Shown here piece after piece: positions 1-7,452 of a stretch of DNA of 13,788 nt (positions are counted from its first letter, which is position 1; every line of letters begins with the position of its first letter). Below the pieces are notes generated by a model that searched no databases, had not been told where the DNA came from, and saw nothing but the letters and a program-made list of their open reading frames with translations. Source of the DNA: Acidimicrobiales bacterium (lineage in GTDB: Bacteria > Actinomycetota > Acidimicrobiia > Acidimicrobiales > Palsa-688); assembly GCA_030039575.1 (NCBI GenBank), contig JASHVH010000267.1:1-13788 (forward strand). The letters are read 5' to 3'. The position numbers and the translations under genes are program-made.

Positions 1-68
1 AGGAGGCTAGGCGCTGCCACCAGCAACTTGCCCTGGAGGCTCCCGCTTGTGTCGTCCATGTCTTCCAT
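1..68 (-). CDS. YqgE/AlgH family protein, 5' end only (partial)
   Basis: The first 22 codons of a minus-strand gene run off the left edge. The peptide begins MEDMDD and continues SGSLQGKLLVAAPSLL. The pattern 'G-K-L-L-hydrophobic-A-x-P-S-L-L' close to the N-terminus is the hallmark opening of the YqgE/AlgH (DUF179) family, small cytoplasmic proteins of uncertain biochemical role. Two in-frame ATG codons compete, at 66-68 and 57-59. A purine-rich GGGAAAG lies just ahead of the first and at better spacing for the second, so MDDTSGSL may be the true start. It follows the TIG-domain gene by 55 bp on the same strand and could be read through from that operon. The identification rests on a short stretch, but the motif is distinctive. 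Confidence 0.72.
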   Translation of the reverse strand, partial: MEDMDDTSGSLQGKLLVAAPSL

Positions 69-123
69 CTTTCCCGCGCCAGGCTACTAACCATGCCCAC
101 CGCCTTGTCTACGTGGCGCAGGC

Positions 124-1023
124 CTAAGAGGTGAACGAGTACCGGTCGGAGGGTGCGACCTTGCTTAGCCCGGCCGGGCCTTTCACCACGAGGTCCACCG
201 TGCCGGCCGGGTGCGGCGGTGCCAGAGCCCTTAGTTCAGTGCGGGACACCACGCTCACGCGCGCCGCCGGCACCTGGCCGAAATAGACCGCGCCGGCTCC
301 GCCCATGTTCTCCCCTCGTAGCGTGACCCAGTTGCCGCCGGCCACCGGCCCACTGTCCGGGGTGACCCGCCCTACGACCGGCACAACTGCGGCGGAGGCG
401 GCCGACGGCTGGCCCGGGGCGGACTTGTCGGGCCCCAAGACAGCCGGCGGGGCTGTCGGGGCCGGGGCCGTGGCTCCGGGCGCCGTAGCCACCGATGATG
501 CCGCCGGCGACTTGGACGACCCGCCGGCGAACCCGCCGTTCGCAGGGAGGAACACCGCCTTTGGAGGGACGGCTCGTAGAGCCGACGGGCCGGGCCGCGA
601 CCCGTGGGTTCCGGCTGTGCCAGTCGTGCCGGCTGTGCCGATCGTGCCGGCTGCTGTGTGGGTAGCGCCGGGGCCCGGTCCATGGGCCAGCGAAGGGACG
701 AATATGCCCAGTGCGATGAGGACGGCGGCCACGACTGTGAGCCGGGGCGCCCACGTCCTCCACTTGCTCTCCGGCCTGTTCCCCTCCGGCGAGGGGCCGG
801 GCCCGTTCCCCTCGGTCTCGTCAACGCGCAGGCTGGTTTCCAGTTTGTCCCGCACCTCGGCCGAAAGCGGTCTGGAGGCCGTCCCGGCCGCCGCTTCCTG
901 CAGGGCCGCTGCCTCCAGGGCCACTTTCAGCCGGGAACGCAGGACAGCGGGTAGCGGGCGGGGCCGGTCGGCCCCGGCGAGAAGCTCTTCTGGGTAATCG
1001 TTTGTAGGGTTGCCGTCAGGCAC
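124..1023 (-). CDS. Single-pass membrane protein with extracytoplasmic IPT/TIG domain; putative anti-sigma factor
   Basis: 299 residues from a GTG start that overlaps the sigma factor stop by 8 nt (GTGCCTGA) and has GGGAGG five bases upstream; a longer in-frame reading to 1185 is only sigma-gene shadow. Layout: a charged cytoplasmic N-terminus of about 93 residues, one membrane segment at about 95-113, a long Ala/Pro/Thr/Gly linker (about 115-213), and an IPT/TIG immunoglobulin-like domain at about 215-299 (V-x-P-x-S-G-P-x-x-G-G, then GENM and a Y-F-G segment). N-in/C-out topology and the place directly after an ECF sigma gene suggest an anti-sigma factor, with the TIG domain as outside sensor. 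No H-x3-C-x2-C zinc motif is present. Instead, residues 22-37 and 51-66 are two related segments (R-P-L-x-A ... R ... L ... L). Anti-sigma function is inferred; the TIG and membrane assignments are firmer. Confidence 0.85.
   Translation of the reverse strand: MPDGNPTNDYPEELLAGADRPRPLPAVLRSRLKVALEAAALQEAAAGTASRPLSAEVRDKLETSLRVDETEGNGPGPSPEGNRPESKWRTWAPRLTVVAAVLIALGIFVPSLAHGPGPGATHTAAGTIGTAGTTGTAGTHGSRPGPSALRAVPPKAVFLPANGGFAGGSSKSPAASSVATAPGATAPAPTAPPAVLGPDKSAPGQPSAASAAVVPVVGRVTPDSGPVAGGNWVTLRGENMGGAGAVYFGQVPAARVSVVSRTELRALAPPHPAGTVDLVVKGPAGLSKVAPSDRYSFTS
608..653. repeat. 18-bp tandem repeat inside the TIG-protein linker
   Basis: About 2.6 copies of an 18-bp unit lie at 608-625, 626-643 and 644-653. 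The plus-strand core is GTGCCGGCTGTGCC; copy one differs from copy two at a few bases. On the coding strand it encodes a Gly-Thr-Ala-Gly-Thr-rich hexapeptide repeat in the extracytoplasmic linker between the membrane segment and the TIG domain. Such in-frame repeats can change copy number by slippage and so change linker length. Confidence 0.7.
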
Positions 1024-1705
1024 CTTGACCTCCCAACTCCCGGCGCAGGCCGTCGCGGCCCCTTTGCAGGAGGGACTGGACCTGCACCCGGCTCCGGTTG
1101 ACCTGGCCGGCGATGTCGATGACCGACATATCCTCCAGGTACTTGAGCACGAGGACTTGGCGCTGCAGGGCGGGCAGGCGGCCAAGAGCCCTCACGACCT
1201 CGTCTTGGCGTTCGAGGATGCCGTCGCCCGGGGCGGTACGACCGGGCCCGTTGTGGACCAGGCTGAGCGAACGCCGTGCCACTTCGGCCTTTCTTTCCGA
1301 TTCGTAGTAGCGGGCCAGGCGGCGTCTGGCGATGGCGCACATCCACGTCGAAACGGATGCCTCGGCCCGGAACGCCCCCGCCCCCCGGACAGCCTCGAGC
1401 AGCGTCTCCTGCAGCAGGTCTTCGGCCGCCGGTTCGTCCCCGCCCACCCGGGCGAACAGGAAGCCATAAACCACAGGGGCTACCTCGTCGAGGAGCCACC
1501 GGACCGCCTCGGGCTCGCCGGCGGCCGCCGCCGCCAATAGGTCCCGTTCCTCCGGGAGGCCCGCCGGGCCGCCGCCGCCGCTCGGGACGCGGTAACCGTC
1601 CGCCTGCTCTTCCGGACCGGCCAGGGGCGAGACCGGTCCGAGGCCGGCGCCGTCACGGCGCCACCTGTTCGGCCACCGGCGGTAGCTGGTGGGACGAGGG
1701 TTCAC
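1016..1705 (-). CDS. ECF-family RNA polymerase sigma factor
   Basis: 229 residues. The sigma-2 region spans about 70-136: a V-Y-G-F-L-F helix, then D-E-P-A-A-E-D-L-L-Q-E-T, then S-V-S-T-W-M-C-A-I-A-R-R-R-L-A-R-Y-Y, matching the region 2.1-2.4 pattern of ECF sigmas. Sigma-4 spans about 165-222: A-L-G-R-L-P-A-L-Q-R-Q-V-L-V-L-K-Y and a helix-turn-helix around D-I-A-G-Q-V-N-R-S. There is no sigma-1.1 or sigma-3 region, as expected for the class. The first 55 residues are a low-complexity extension. The GTG start is chosen because it forms a GTGA overlap with the stop of the upstream propeller gene; no good ribosome binding site is seen, so translation is probably coupled. The membrane TIG protein that follows is the likely antagonist. 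The target promoter is not evident. Confidence 0.92.
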   Translation of the reverse strand: MNPRPTSYRRWPNRWRRDGAGLGPVSPLAGPEEQADGYRVPSGGGGPAGLPEERDLLAAAAAGEPEAVRWLLDEVAPVVYGFLFARVGGDEPAAEDLLQETLLEAVRGAGAFRAEASVSTWMCAIARRRLARYYESERKAEVARRSLSLVHNGPGRTAPGDGILERQDEVVRALGRLPALQRQVLVLKYLEDMSVIDIAGQVNRSRVQVQSLLQRGRDGLRRELGGQGA

Positions 1706-3891
1706 GCCGACGTGTTCTGGTAGGGCAGCCAGGCCACCCGGGAGAGGGAGCTCATGTCGCTTACCATCACACCTTGTTCCGAGAGCGTGTAGATGTCACC
1801 TCCTACGACCACCGCCCGCTCGATCTCCGGGTAACCCTGCTGGCCGCCGCCGGGCTGCGTCAGCGCCCCCACCTGGCGCAGGGTGCCGGCGGGGCCGACC
1901 GACCAGACGTCGGCAGAGCTGTCGGCGACGCTGCCTGAATAGTTGTCGACCGGAAGTACCAGAAGGCCCGACGGGGCCCACCAGAGGACGGCATGGGGGT
2001 CGTACTCAGCCGCCGAACTGGCGCCAATGCCCAGCTGCTGCCGGGACACGAGGGAGGGTTGGCTGGCTTGGGCCACATTGAACACTTCCAGCTGCAGGCC
2101 TTCGGTGCGCAGCTGCTGGTCTACGGCCTCCCCGATGCCGAGCAGCAGGCTGTCGCTCAGCGGCTGCAGGAAGGAGGAGTAGCCAGACAGGTAGACCCGC
2201 CCGGCCAACTGCGGCTGGTCGGGGTGGCTCAGGTCGACCACGTACAGGGGGTCCGTCTGGCTGAACGTGACCACGTACCCGAGGTCCCCCTCGAACCGGA
2301 CGGCATAGATCTTCTCGCCTCGGCCCAGTCCGTGCAGCACCCCCACTGTGAGCAGGGCACCGTTCTGGGGCTGCAGGACGCTCACGATGTTGTCCGAGAG
2401 CTGCGGGGGCGGGGCGCCGCCGTCAGCCGGCGCCGGCGTGGGCTCCCCCCGGGTCGTCGCCACCCGTAAATAGCCGTCGTACTCTGACATCGCGTACTGG
2501 CCGATCAACGTACCCGGGACCGTGCCGGACCCGATGTACTGGGGATCCGACGGGTTGGAGATGTCGAAGCCGTAAATGTCTGTAGTCGTCCCCACCCCAA
2601 ACGGGGCGACGATATCGGCCGGCTCCATGGGGCAGGCCACCCCGCCCGCGTACGAGCAGCCCCAACCGCCCTGGTACTGCCAGTTGGTGGTGGCCACGTA
2701 GACCTGGGTGGCGCTGGCATAGACATCCTCGGCGTTGCCGACGACGGTGACCTCGCTGCCCGGGGAGCTCAGGGCCGGGTCAAGGGAAACCAGCGACACG
2801 GTGCCGAGGCCCGAGCCGATGACGGTGTGGTACGTCCTGGCACATGAAGCCCCTCTCGTCACCGTCTGGGCCGAGAGCCCATGACCGGTGGTCACGGTTT
2901 CCGCTGGCAACCAGTCGGCCGCCGTCGAGGACTTGACCTGAGATTTGTTGGCCAACGTCGCCGCCTTTTCGGCGGCCGCCGTCGCATTGGCGGGGTAGGC
3001 CCAGCGGAGGCGGGGCTCGTTCGTCAGCGCCAGCACCACCCGTCCGTTTATCAGGCGGGCGCCCTGTTCCTGGCCCTGGAAGGAGAACGTCCGCACCACG
3101 GTGGGGTCACCGGGGTTGGCCACGCTCACGACCACGACTTCGGCCGAGGCGGCCTGGCCGCCCCACGGTAGGACGGGGGTCGAAATGACAGCGCTGGGCC
3201 GCGGCGCGGTCGGCGGCGAGCCAGCGAGGCGCACCGGCCCGGGGCCGCCGCCGGGCATGTAGATGACGGGCGGCAGAGGGTTCGTCGGGCCTCCTATGAC
3301 GTAGACGTCCTGACCGGATAGGAAAAGGCCACTGGCCTGTCCCAGTTGCGGCAGGGCCAGGAACCCTTCCAGCTTGGGGCTGGTCCCGCCCACGTCAACC
3401 ACCTGCACTCCGAGCGGTTGTTGGCGCAAGACGACCATGACCTGGCCGTTGGTTTTCACCATGTCAGGCTCGTCCACCCCCGCTTCCTGGTCGTTGGTCG
3501 TCGAGTACCCCTGGCTTCCCGAGCCGTTGGCACCGCTGGACGTCGGCGTAGACGCGGGCGTGGCGCCCGGGGTGTTGGCTCCCAGCGCCGTCGGCACGGG
3601 GACCACCCCGCGGACCACGTCACCCGGCGAGTACCCGTAGAAGCCCGACGACCCGGACAGGCCGTAAGGCCCGACTTCTTTCATGGCCTCGGCCTTGACC
3701 CCGGCGAGCAATTGCGCGCAGTTGGCGTACCGGACCAGGTCGGCGCCGGCCAGTTTGGCCGTCGCCCTTGCTTTGGCCGGCGCGACGTAGCCCGGCGTCG
3801 CTGTCGCGCTCGCCGGCGCCAGGCCCCCGCCCAGGATGCACATTGCCGCCACTAACCCCGCTGCGGCCGGCTGCACCTTCGACCCGTTCAT
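1702..3891 (-). CDS. Secreted beta-propeller domain protein (PF09826/COG4880 type)
   Basis: 729 residues with an ATG start and a very strong AAAGGAGG ribosome site eight bases upstream. Residues 1-31 look like a Sec signal peptide (K5, hydrophobic stretch 9-24, cleavage near ASA-TA); C19 is preceded by Met, so it is not a lipobox. R-Y-A-N-C-A-Q-L-L at 54-62 and N-D-Q-E-A-G-V-D-E-P-D-M-V-K-T-N-G at 133-149 are the two signatures of the PF09826 family, exported proteins distantly related to WD40 propellers. The region from about 145 to 729 shows repeated V-x-V-V-D-V / Y-x-F-D-I-S / V-F-N-V blade-like strands. Residues about 100-130 are a Ser/Thr/Pro/Gly linker. The family has no established activity. 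As first gene of an operon with a sigma factor and its presumed regulator, it may be ligand receptor, partner or target of that system (inference). Confidence 0.92.
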   Translation of the reverse strand: MNGSKVQPAAAGLVAAMCILGGGLAPASATATPGYVAPAKARATAKLAGADLVRYANCAQLLAGVKAEAMKEVGPYGLSGSSGFYGYSPGDVVRGVVPVPTALGANTPGATPASTPTSSGANGSGSQGYSTTNDQEAGVDEPDMVKTNGQVMVVLRQQPLGVQVVDVGGTSPKLEGFLALPQLGQASGLFLSGQDVYVIGGPTNPLPPVIYMPGGGPGPVRLAGSPPTAPRPSAVISTPVLPWGGQAASAEVVVVSVANPGDPTVVRTFSFQGQEQGARLINGRVVLALTNEPRLRWAYPANATAAAEKAATLANKSQVKSSTAADWLPAETVTTGHGLSAQTVTRGASCARTYHTVIGSGLGTVSLVSLDPALSSPGSEVTVVGNAEDVYASATQVYVATTNWQYQGGWGCSYAGGVACPMEPADIVAPFGVGTTTDIYGFDISNPSDPQYIGSGTVPGTLIGQYAMSEYDGYLRVATTRGEPTPAPADGGAPPPQLSDNIVSVLQPQNGALLTVGVLHGLGRGEKIYAVRFEGDLGYVVTFSQTDPLYVVDLSHPDQPQLAGRVYLSGYSSFLQPLSDSLLLGIGEAVDQQLRTEGLQLEVFNVAQASQPSLVSRQQLGIGASSAAEYDPHAVLWWAPSGLLVLPVDNYSGSVADSSADVWSVGPAGTLRQVGALTQPGGGQQGYPEIERAVVVGGDIYTLSEQGVMVSDMSSLSRVAWLPYQNTSA

Positions 3892-3899
3892 TCGTCTCT

Positions 3900-3907
3900 C
3901 CTCCTTT
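3900..3907 (-). promoter_or_regulatory. Strong Shine-Dalgarno site of the propeller operon
   Basis: On the minus strand the sequence reads AAAGGAGG, eight bases before the ATG at 3889-3891. It fixes the start codon. It is far stronger than anything before the downstream sigma gene, suggesting the exported protein is made in excess over the sigma factor. No convincing -10/-35 or ECF promoter could be recognised in the 60 bases further upstream. Confidence 0.8.
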
Positions 3908-3967
3908 GCCTCGTCCCCTTAGTGGTCTTGGCGGTGGAGGATCAATCGCGTTTGCCGATATTGACTT

Positions 3968-4011
3968 CCAGCTCAGGTCCCGCAGCGCCTTGGTTGCGGG
4001 CCCTGAGCTGG
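3968..4011 (-). terminator. Hairpin after the ABC permease gene, likely terminator
   Basis: A 17-base inverted repeat (3968-3984 with 3995-4011, one G/T mismatch, 10-base loop) begins 23 bases past the permease stop codon. The arms read CCAGCTCAGG...CCTGAGCTGG at their outer ends. There is no T-run on either strand, as often in high-GC actinobacteria. Its place between the ABC operon and the propeller operon, both on the minus strand, suggests it insulates the two. It could also lie within the leader of the propeller mRNA if that promoter is further upstream. Confidence 0.6.
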
Positions 4012-4034
4012 TGTCGCACCCAGGCGGGGGGCGG

Positions 4035-6578
4035 CTAGTCGAGCGCTATGGCGCTCAGGATGTCAAGCCGGGCCGCCCTCCGGGCGGGCAGCGCCGCCGC
4101 CACCACCCCGGCCAGCCCGGCCACGACGAGGAGCACGACCATCGTGCTGACCGGGAGGGACGTCACGAACCCGGCGCCGCCAATCGAATGCTCGAGGGCG
4201 AGGGCCAAAAGCGCCCCCGTCACGAGGCCGAGCACCGCACCGATGAGCGATGTGATGACGGACTCGTAGCGGACCATCTGGCGCACCTGGCGCCGGCTTG
4301 CCCCTACCGCCCTCAGCAGCCCTAGTTCTCGCTTGCGTTCGTGCACGGCCAATACCAGCGTGTTGACCAGCCCGAAGAGCGAGACGATCACAGCCAGCGC
4401 CAGCAGTACGTAGACCAGCCCGAGCAGTGAGTTGACCTGGTTGGCCTGCTGCGTCTCGAACTGGGTGGCAGTAAGGGACTCGGCCTGCGGGTAGTCCTGC
4501 GCCAGGAGGTGGTCCACCGTCGGCTGCACGGCGCGGTTGCTCACCCCCGGGGCGTAGCCGACGAAATCGACCCCGTCGTTGCTCTGGCCGAACTCCTGCT
4601 CGAGCACCCGGCGGGTCACTGTCAGCGGGCCGAGGAGCCCGGCCCGGTCCGAGACGATGCCGGCCACGGTCAGGTTTAGGTGCTTGCCCGACGCGGTCAC
4701 GACGGTGAGCGCGCTGCCCAGGTGGAGGTGGTTGGACTGGGCGAACGACTGAGTAAGTACGGTCTGGTCAGTGCGGAGACGGTCGAACTCGGCCGTGCTC
4801 CCGTTCTCCCACTTGACACGGTACAGGTCGGACAGAGCGGCGGGTTCGACGCCTGTGACCTCTTGCACCCCTTGCACCCCGGCAATGTCCGCCTCGGAAA
4901 ATGTGACCGGGGAAACCACCTCGACTCCGGGCACTTTTTGCAGCGCAACCGCCAGCGAAGCGGGTATGCCCTGGTTGCTGTTGGCGTTGGCCTCGACGAT
5001 CAGGTTGCCGGCGAAGGAACTGTTGACGGCGCTGTCGATCGTCGCTTTTGCCCCCGATGCCAGCACCGACACGAACGTCACCAGGGCCAGGCCCACCATT
5101 AGGGCGGCAGACGTAACTGCCGTCCGGCCAGGTAGGCGACGAGCGTTCTCACGAGCAATTTGGCCCGTAACACCGCGCCAGCTGACGAGTTGCCCGACGC
5201 CTCTGGCCAGGCCCGGGATGAGCCGCGGGCTGAACAGGGCGATACCGACGAACAGGGCCAGGGCGCCGGTCCCGGCCAGCAAAGCACCGCCGCCGCCCGC
5301 CACCCCGTCGGCCACCATGGCCGCGCCCAGCAAGAACACGGCGACGCTTATGGCGAGAGAGTAACGGGACAGACGCCCGGGTTCCGCCCCGGTACCGCTG
5401 CGCAGGGCGGCCAGTGGGGGGATCCTGGTCGCCCGCAGCGCGGGCGCCAGGCCGGCGAGCACGGAGACCACCAGCCCGACGACGACCGACACGATTATGG
5501 TGCGCGCCTCGAGGACCATCCCGTTGTCGGCCAAATTGGCGCCGAAGGCCTTGAAAATGGCATCGAGGCCCGGAGCCAGCCCAATCCCGAGGGCGACGCC
5601 GGCGGCCGCCCCGGCCACGCCGATCAGTCCGCTCTCGAATATCACCGACCACAGGACCTGGCGCCTCGACGCTCCCATCGCCCGCAAGAGGCCAGTCTCT
5701 CGTGTGCGTTGCGCCACCGTTACCGAGAACGTGTTGAGGATGATGAACCCACCCACGAACAGGGCGATGTAAGCGAACACGAGCAAGAACGTCTTTATAA
5801 ACCCGAGGCCATTGGCAAAATCGCTGACGCTTTTGGCCACTTGCTGCGAACCCGTCCGCACGACGACGTCGTGGGGAAGGACCGAGGCCAAGCGGTGCTG
5901 AAGCTGGGCCGGGGTCACCCCGGGGCTGGCGGCCACGTCGATCTGGGTGTAACGGCCGGCCTCGCCGGCGATGGCTTGTGCTTGAGGAAGAGTGAGGACG
6001 GCCACACTGGCGCCCGCGAACGAACTGCTCCCCGCAAACCGCACCGTCCCCACCAGCCGGTAACGGCGGGCGGGCCCCGCCCCGGCCACCTCGATCACCT
6101 CGCCCAAGTGGAGCCGGTGCGCGGTGGCGGTGTCGACGTCAACAGCCGCCTCCCCCGGGCCGGTGGGCAGGTGCCCGTGGGCGGCGTCGAGGACCTGAAA
6201 GGGTGGCGGTTCTGTGCCGGCCACATAAGTGAAGCCCGCAGTGCCCAAGGCGTGACCGCTCGTGTTGAGCAGGCCGGCATTGGCGATGATCTCCCCGTCC
6301 GCGGCGGCCACACCCGGGACTTGCCTCACCTTGGCCAATATCGCCGCTGACACCGGCGATATCTGGGCGGAGTTGTTATCGCCGAGCGGGGCGCTGGGCG
6401 TGATCACAACTGACTCGCCGGCGTAGGCGGCCCCCACCAGTTTGGAATAAGAGGCATTTATGGTGTCGGTGAGGATATAAGTCCCTGCCATAAGGGCGAC
6501 ACCGAGCGCCACCGAGATAGTGGTGAGGACGACCCGAAGTTTGTGAGAAGCAAAACTTCGCAAGGAGAGCCGCAACAT
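4035..6578 (-). CDS. ABC transporter permease, double FtsX-domain (MacB/LolC-like)
   Basis: 847 residues. A membrane segment lies at about 16-37, followed by an extracytoplasmic MacB-like domain at about 40-250. A first FtsX domain follows at about 260-390, with the cytoplasmic coupling stretch T-R-E-T-G-L-L-R-A-M-G-A-S-R-R-Q-V at 292-308. Central membrane segments lie near 405-425, 432-450 and 487-508, then a second extracytoplasmic domain at about 512-712. A second FtsX domain at 713-847 has the matching K-R-E-L-G-L-L-R-A-V-G-A-S-R-R-Q-V at 750-766. This is the full-length fused layout common in actinobacteria, with type VII ABC (mechanotransmission) architecture. It overlaps the ATPase stop by one base (TAATG) and has GGGAGG upstream, so the two are translationally coupled. 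The substrate is not readable; export or extraction of lipids, peptides or drugs is typical for relatives. Confidence 0.93.
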   Translation of the reverse strand: MLRLSLRSFASHKLRVVLTTISVALGVALMAGTYILTDTINASYSKLVGAAYAGESVVITPSAPLGDNNSAQISPVSAAILAKVRQVPGVAAADGEIIANAGLLNTSGHALGTAGFTYVAGTEPPPFQVLDAAHGHLPTGPGEAAVDVDTATAHRLHLGEVIEVAGAGPARRYRLVGTVRFAGSSSFAGASVAVLTLPQAQAIAGEAGRYTQIDVAASPGVTPAQLQHRLASVLPHDVVVRTGSQQVAKSVSDFANGLGFIKTFLLVFAYIALFVGGFIILNTFSVTVAQRTRETGLLRAMGASRRQVLWSVIFESGLIGVAGAAAGVALGIGLAPGLDAIFKAFGANLADNGMVLEARTIIVSVVVGLVVSVLAGLAPALRATRIPPLAALRSGTGAEPGRLSRYSLAISVAVFLLGAAMVADGVAGGGGALLAGTGALALFVGIALFSPRLIPGLARGVGQLVSWRGVTGQIARENARRLPGRTAVTSAALMVGLALVTFVSVLASGAKATIDSAVNSSFAGNLIVEANANSNQGIPASLAVALQKVPGVEVVSPVTFSEADIAGVQGVQEVTGVEPAALSDLYRVKWENGSTAEFDRLRTDQTVLTQSFAQSNHLHLGSALTVVTASGKHLNLTVAGIVSDRAGLLGPLTVTRRVLEQEFGQSNDGVDFVGYAPGVSNRAVQPTVDHLLAQDYPQAESLTATQFETQQANQVNSLLGLVYVLLALAVIVSLFGLVNTLVLAVHERKRELGLLRAVGASRRQVRQMVRYESVITSLIGAVLGLVTGALLALALEHSIGGAGFVTSLPVSTMVVLLVVAGLAGVVAAALPARRAARLDILSAIALD

Positions 6579-7360
6579 TATTTGCCTCCCTGCACAACTT
6601 GGAGGACGGCCTCCCTGGTCCCGATTTGCCCGTGATGAGCGACCCGCCCATCGGCCAGCACGACGAGGTCGTGCGCGTAGGACGCGGCATGCGCATCATG
6701 GGTGACCATGACGACGGTCTGCTCCAGCTCGTCGACGGCCTGGCGCATGAGGGTCAAAACGTCGTCGGAAGCCCTGGAGTCAAGGTTGCCCGTCGGTTCG
6801 TCGGCAAAAATGACTGCCGGCCGGCCGATTAGCGCCCGCGCCACAGCCACCCGCTGCTGCTGGCCGCCGGAAAGTTGCGACGGACGGTGCCGGAGGCGGT
6901 CGGCGATCCCCATGGTGGTGACCAGTTGGTCGAACCAATCGCGGTCGGCTCGTTCGTGGGCCAGGGACAGCGGGAGCAGGATGTTCTCCTCTGCGTCGAG
7001 GACAGGTAAAAGGTTGAAGGCCTGGAAGACAAAGCCGATCTTCTCCCGCCTGAGCCTTGTAAGGCGCCGTTCGTCGAGCGCACCCAGGTCGGTCCCGTCG
7101 ACGACGACCGTCCCTGATGTCGGGCGGTCGAGCGCGGCGAGAAGGTGCAGCAGAGTCGACTTGCCCGAGCCGGAGGCGCCCATTACAGCGGCAAACCGGC
7201 CGGTACCAAAGGCGATGTCAACTTCGTCCAGTGCGGTGACCGCAGCCTCGCCTGAACCGTAGCGCCGGCACAACTTGTGGGCGACCACGACGGGAGGGTA
7301 GGTGAGAGGGTACTGGGGAACGGCGCCCGCGGCTGATGCGCCGTACTGGGATGTAGTCAT
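6578..7360 (-). CDS. ABC transporter ATP-binding protein (MacB/LolD-like)
   Basis: 260 residues from the ATG at 7358-7360, which has GAGGA eight bases upstream; a longer in-frame reading to 7483 adds 41 atypical residues and is rejected. All ATPase elements are intact: Walker [10 protein letters not shown] at 61-69, Q-loop Q113, signature L-S-G-G-Q-Q at 163-168, Walker B V-I-F-A-D-E at 183-188 followed by P-T-G-N-L-D, and H-loop H221. The [11 protein letters not shown] segment and the PTGNLD motif are characteristic of LolD/MacB/FtsE-type ATPases rather than importers. It energises the permease encoded immediately downstream. Both are probably transcribed together, with the BldC-like gene 92 bp upstream a possible first cistron. 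Confidence 0.95.
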   Translation of the reverse strand: MTTSQYGASAAGAVPQYPLTYPPVVVAHKLCRRYGSGEAAVTALDEVDIAFGTGRFAAVMGASGSGKSTLLHLLAALDRPTSGTVVVDGTDLGALDERRLTRLRREKIGFVFQAFNLLPVLDAEENILLPLSLAHERADRDWFDQLVTTMGIADRLRHRPSQLSGGQQQRVAVARALIGRPAVIFADEPTGNLDSRASDDVLTLMRQAVDELEQTVVMVTHDAHAASYAHDLVVLADGRVAHHGQIGTREAVLQVVQGGK

Positions 7361-7426
7361 GGATTTGATCCTCACACCCGCCGCCTGGCGGAGGAATTGG
7401 GGACTACCCCGAGCGAGCCCTGAAAG

Positions 7427-7445
7427 CCCCGGGCGACGGTCGGGG
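7427..7445 (-). terminator. Short G/C hairpin between the HTH gene and the ABC operon
   Basis: CCCCG (7427-7431) pairs with CGGGG (7441-7445) across a nine-base loop. On the minus strand it is followed by CTTT. It begins a few bases after the stop of the BldC-like gene and could weakly terminate or attenuate transcription into the ABC genes. The stem is short and the region is generally G/C-rich, so it may be chance. Confidence 0.25.
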
Positions 7446-7452
7446 AACCCCC

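Noticed and set aside
305..997. Plus-strand 230-residue frame opposite the TIG protein
   Set aside because: It is a shadow frame in G/C-rich DNA; the minus-strand frame has a membrane segment and a TIG domain.
1024..1185. 54-residue N-terminal extension of the TIG protein
   Set aside because: The Cys/Ser-rich sequence is the other frame of the sigma gene; a GTG with GGGAGG at 1023 is the better start.
5160..6350. Plus-strand 396-residue frame opposite the ABC permease
   Set aside because: It is an antisense shadow of a well-supported FtsX-type gene; the composition is Arg/Gly/His/Asp/Pro-rich with no domain pattern.
7377..7395. Palindrome CCGCC-T-GGCGG before the ABC ATPase ribosome site
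   Set aside because: The loop is a single base, so no RNA hairpin of full length can form, and it does not cover the ribosome site.
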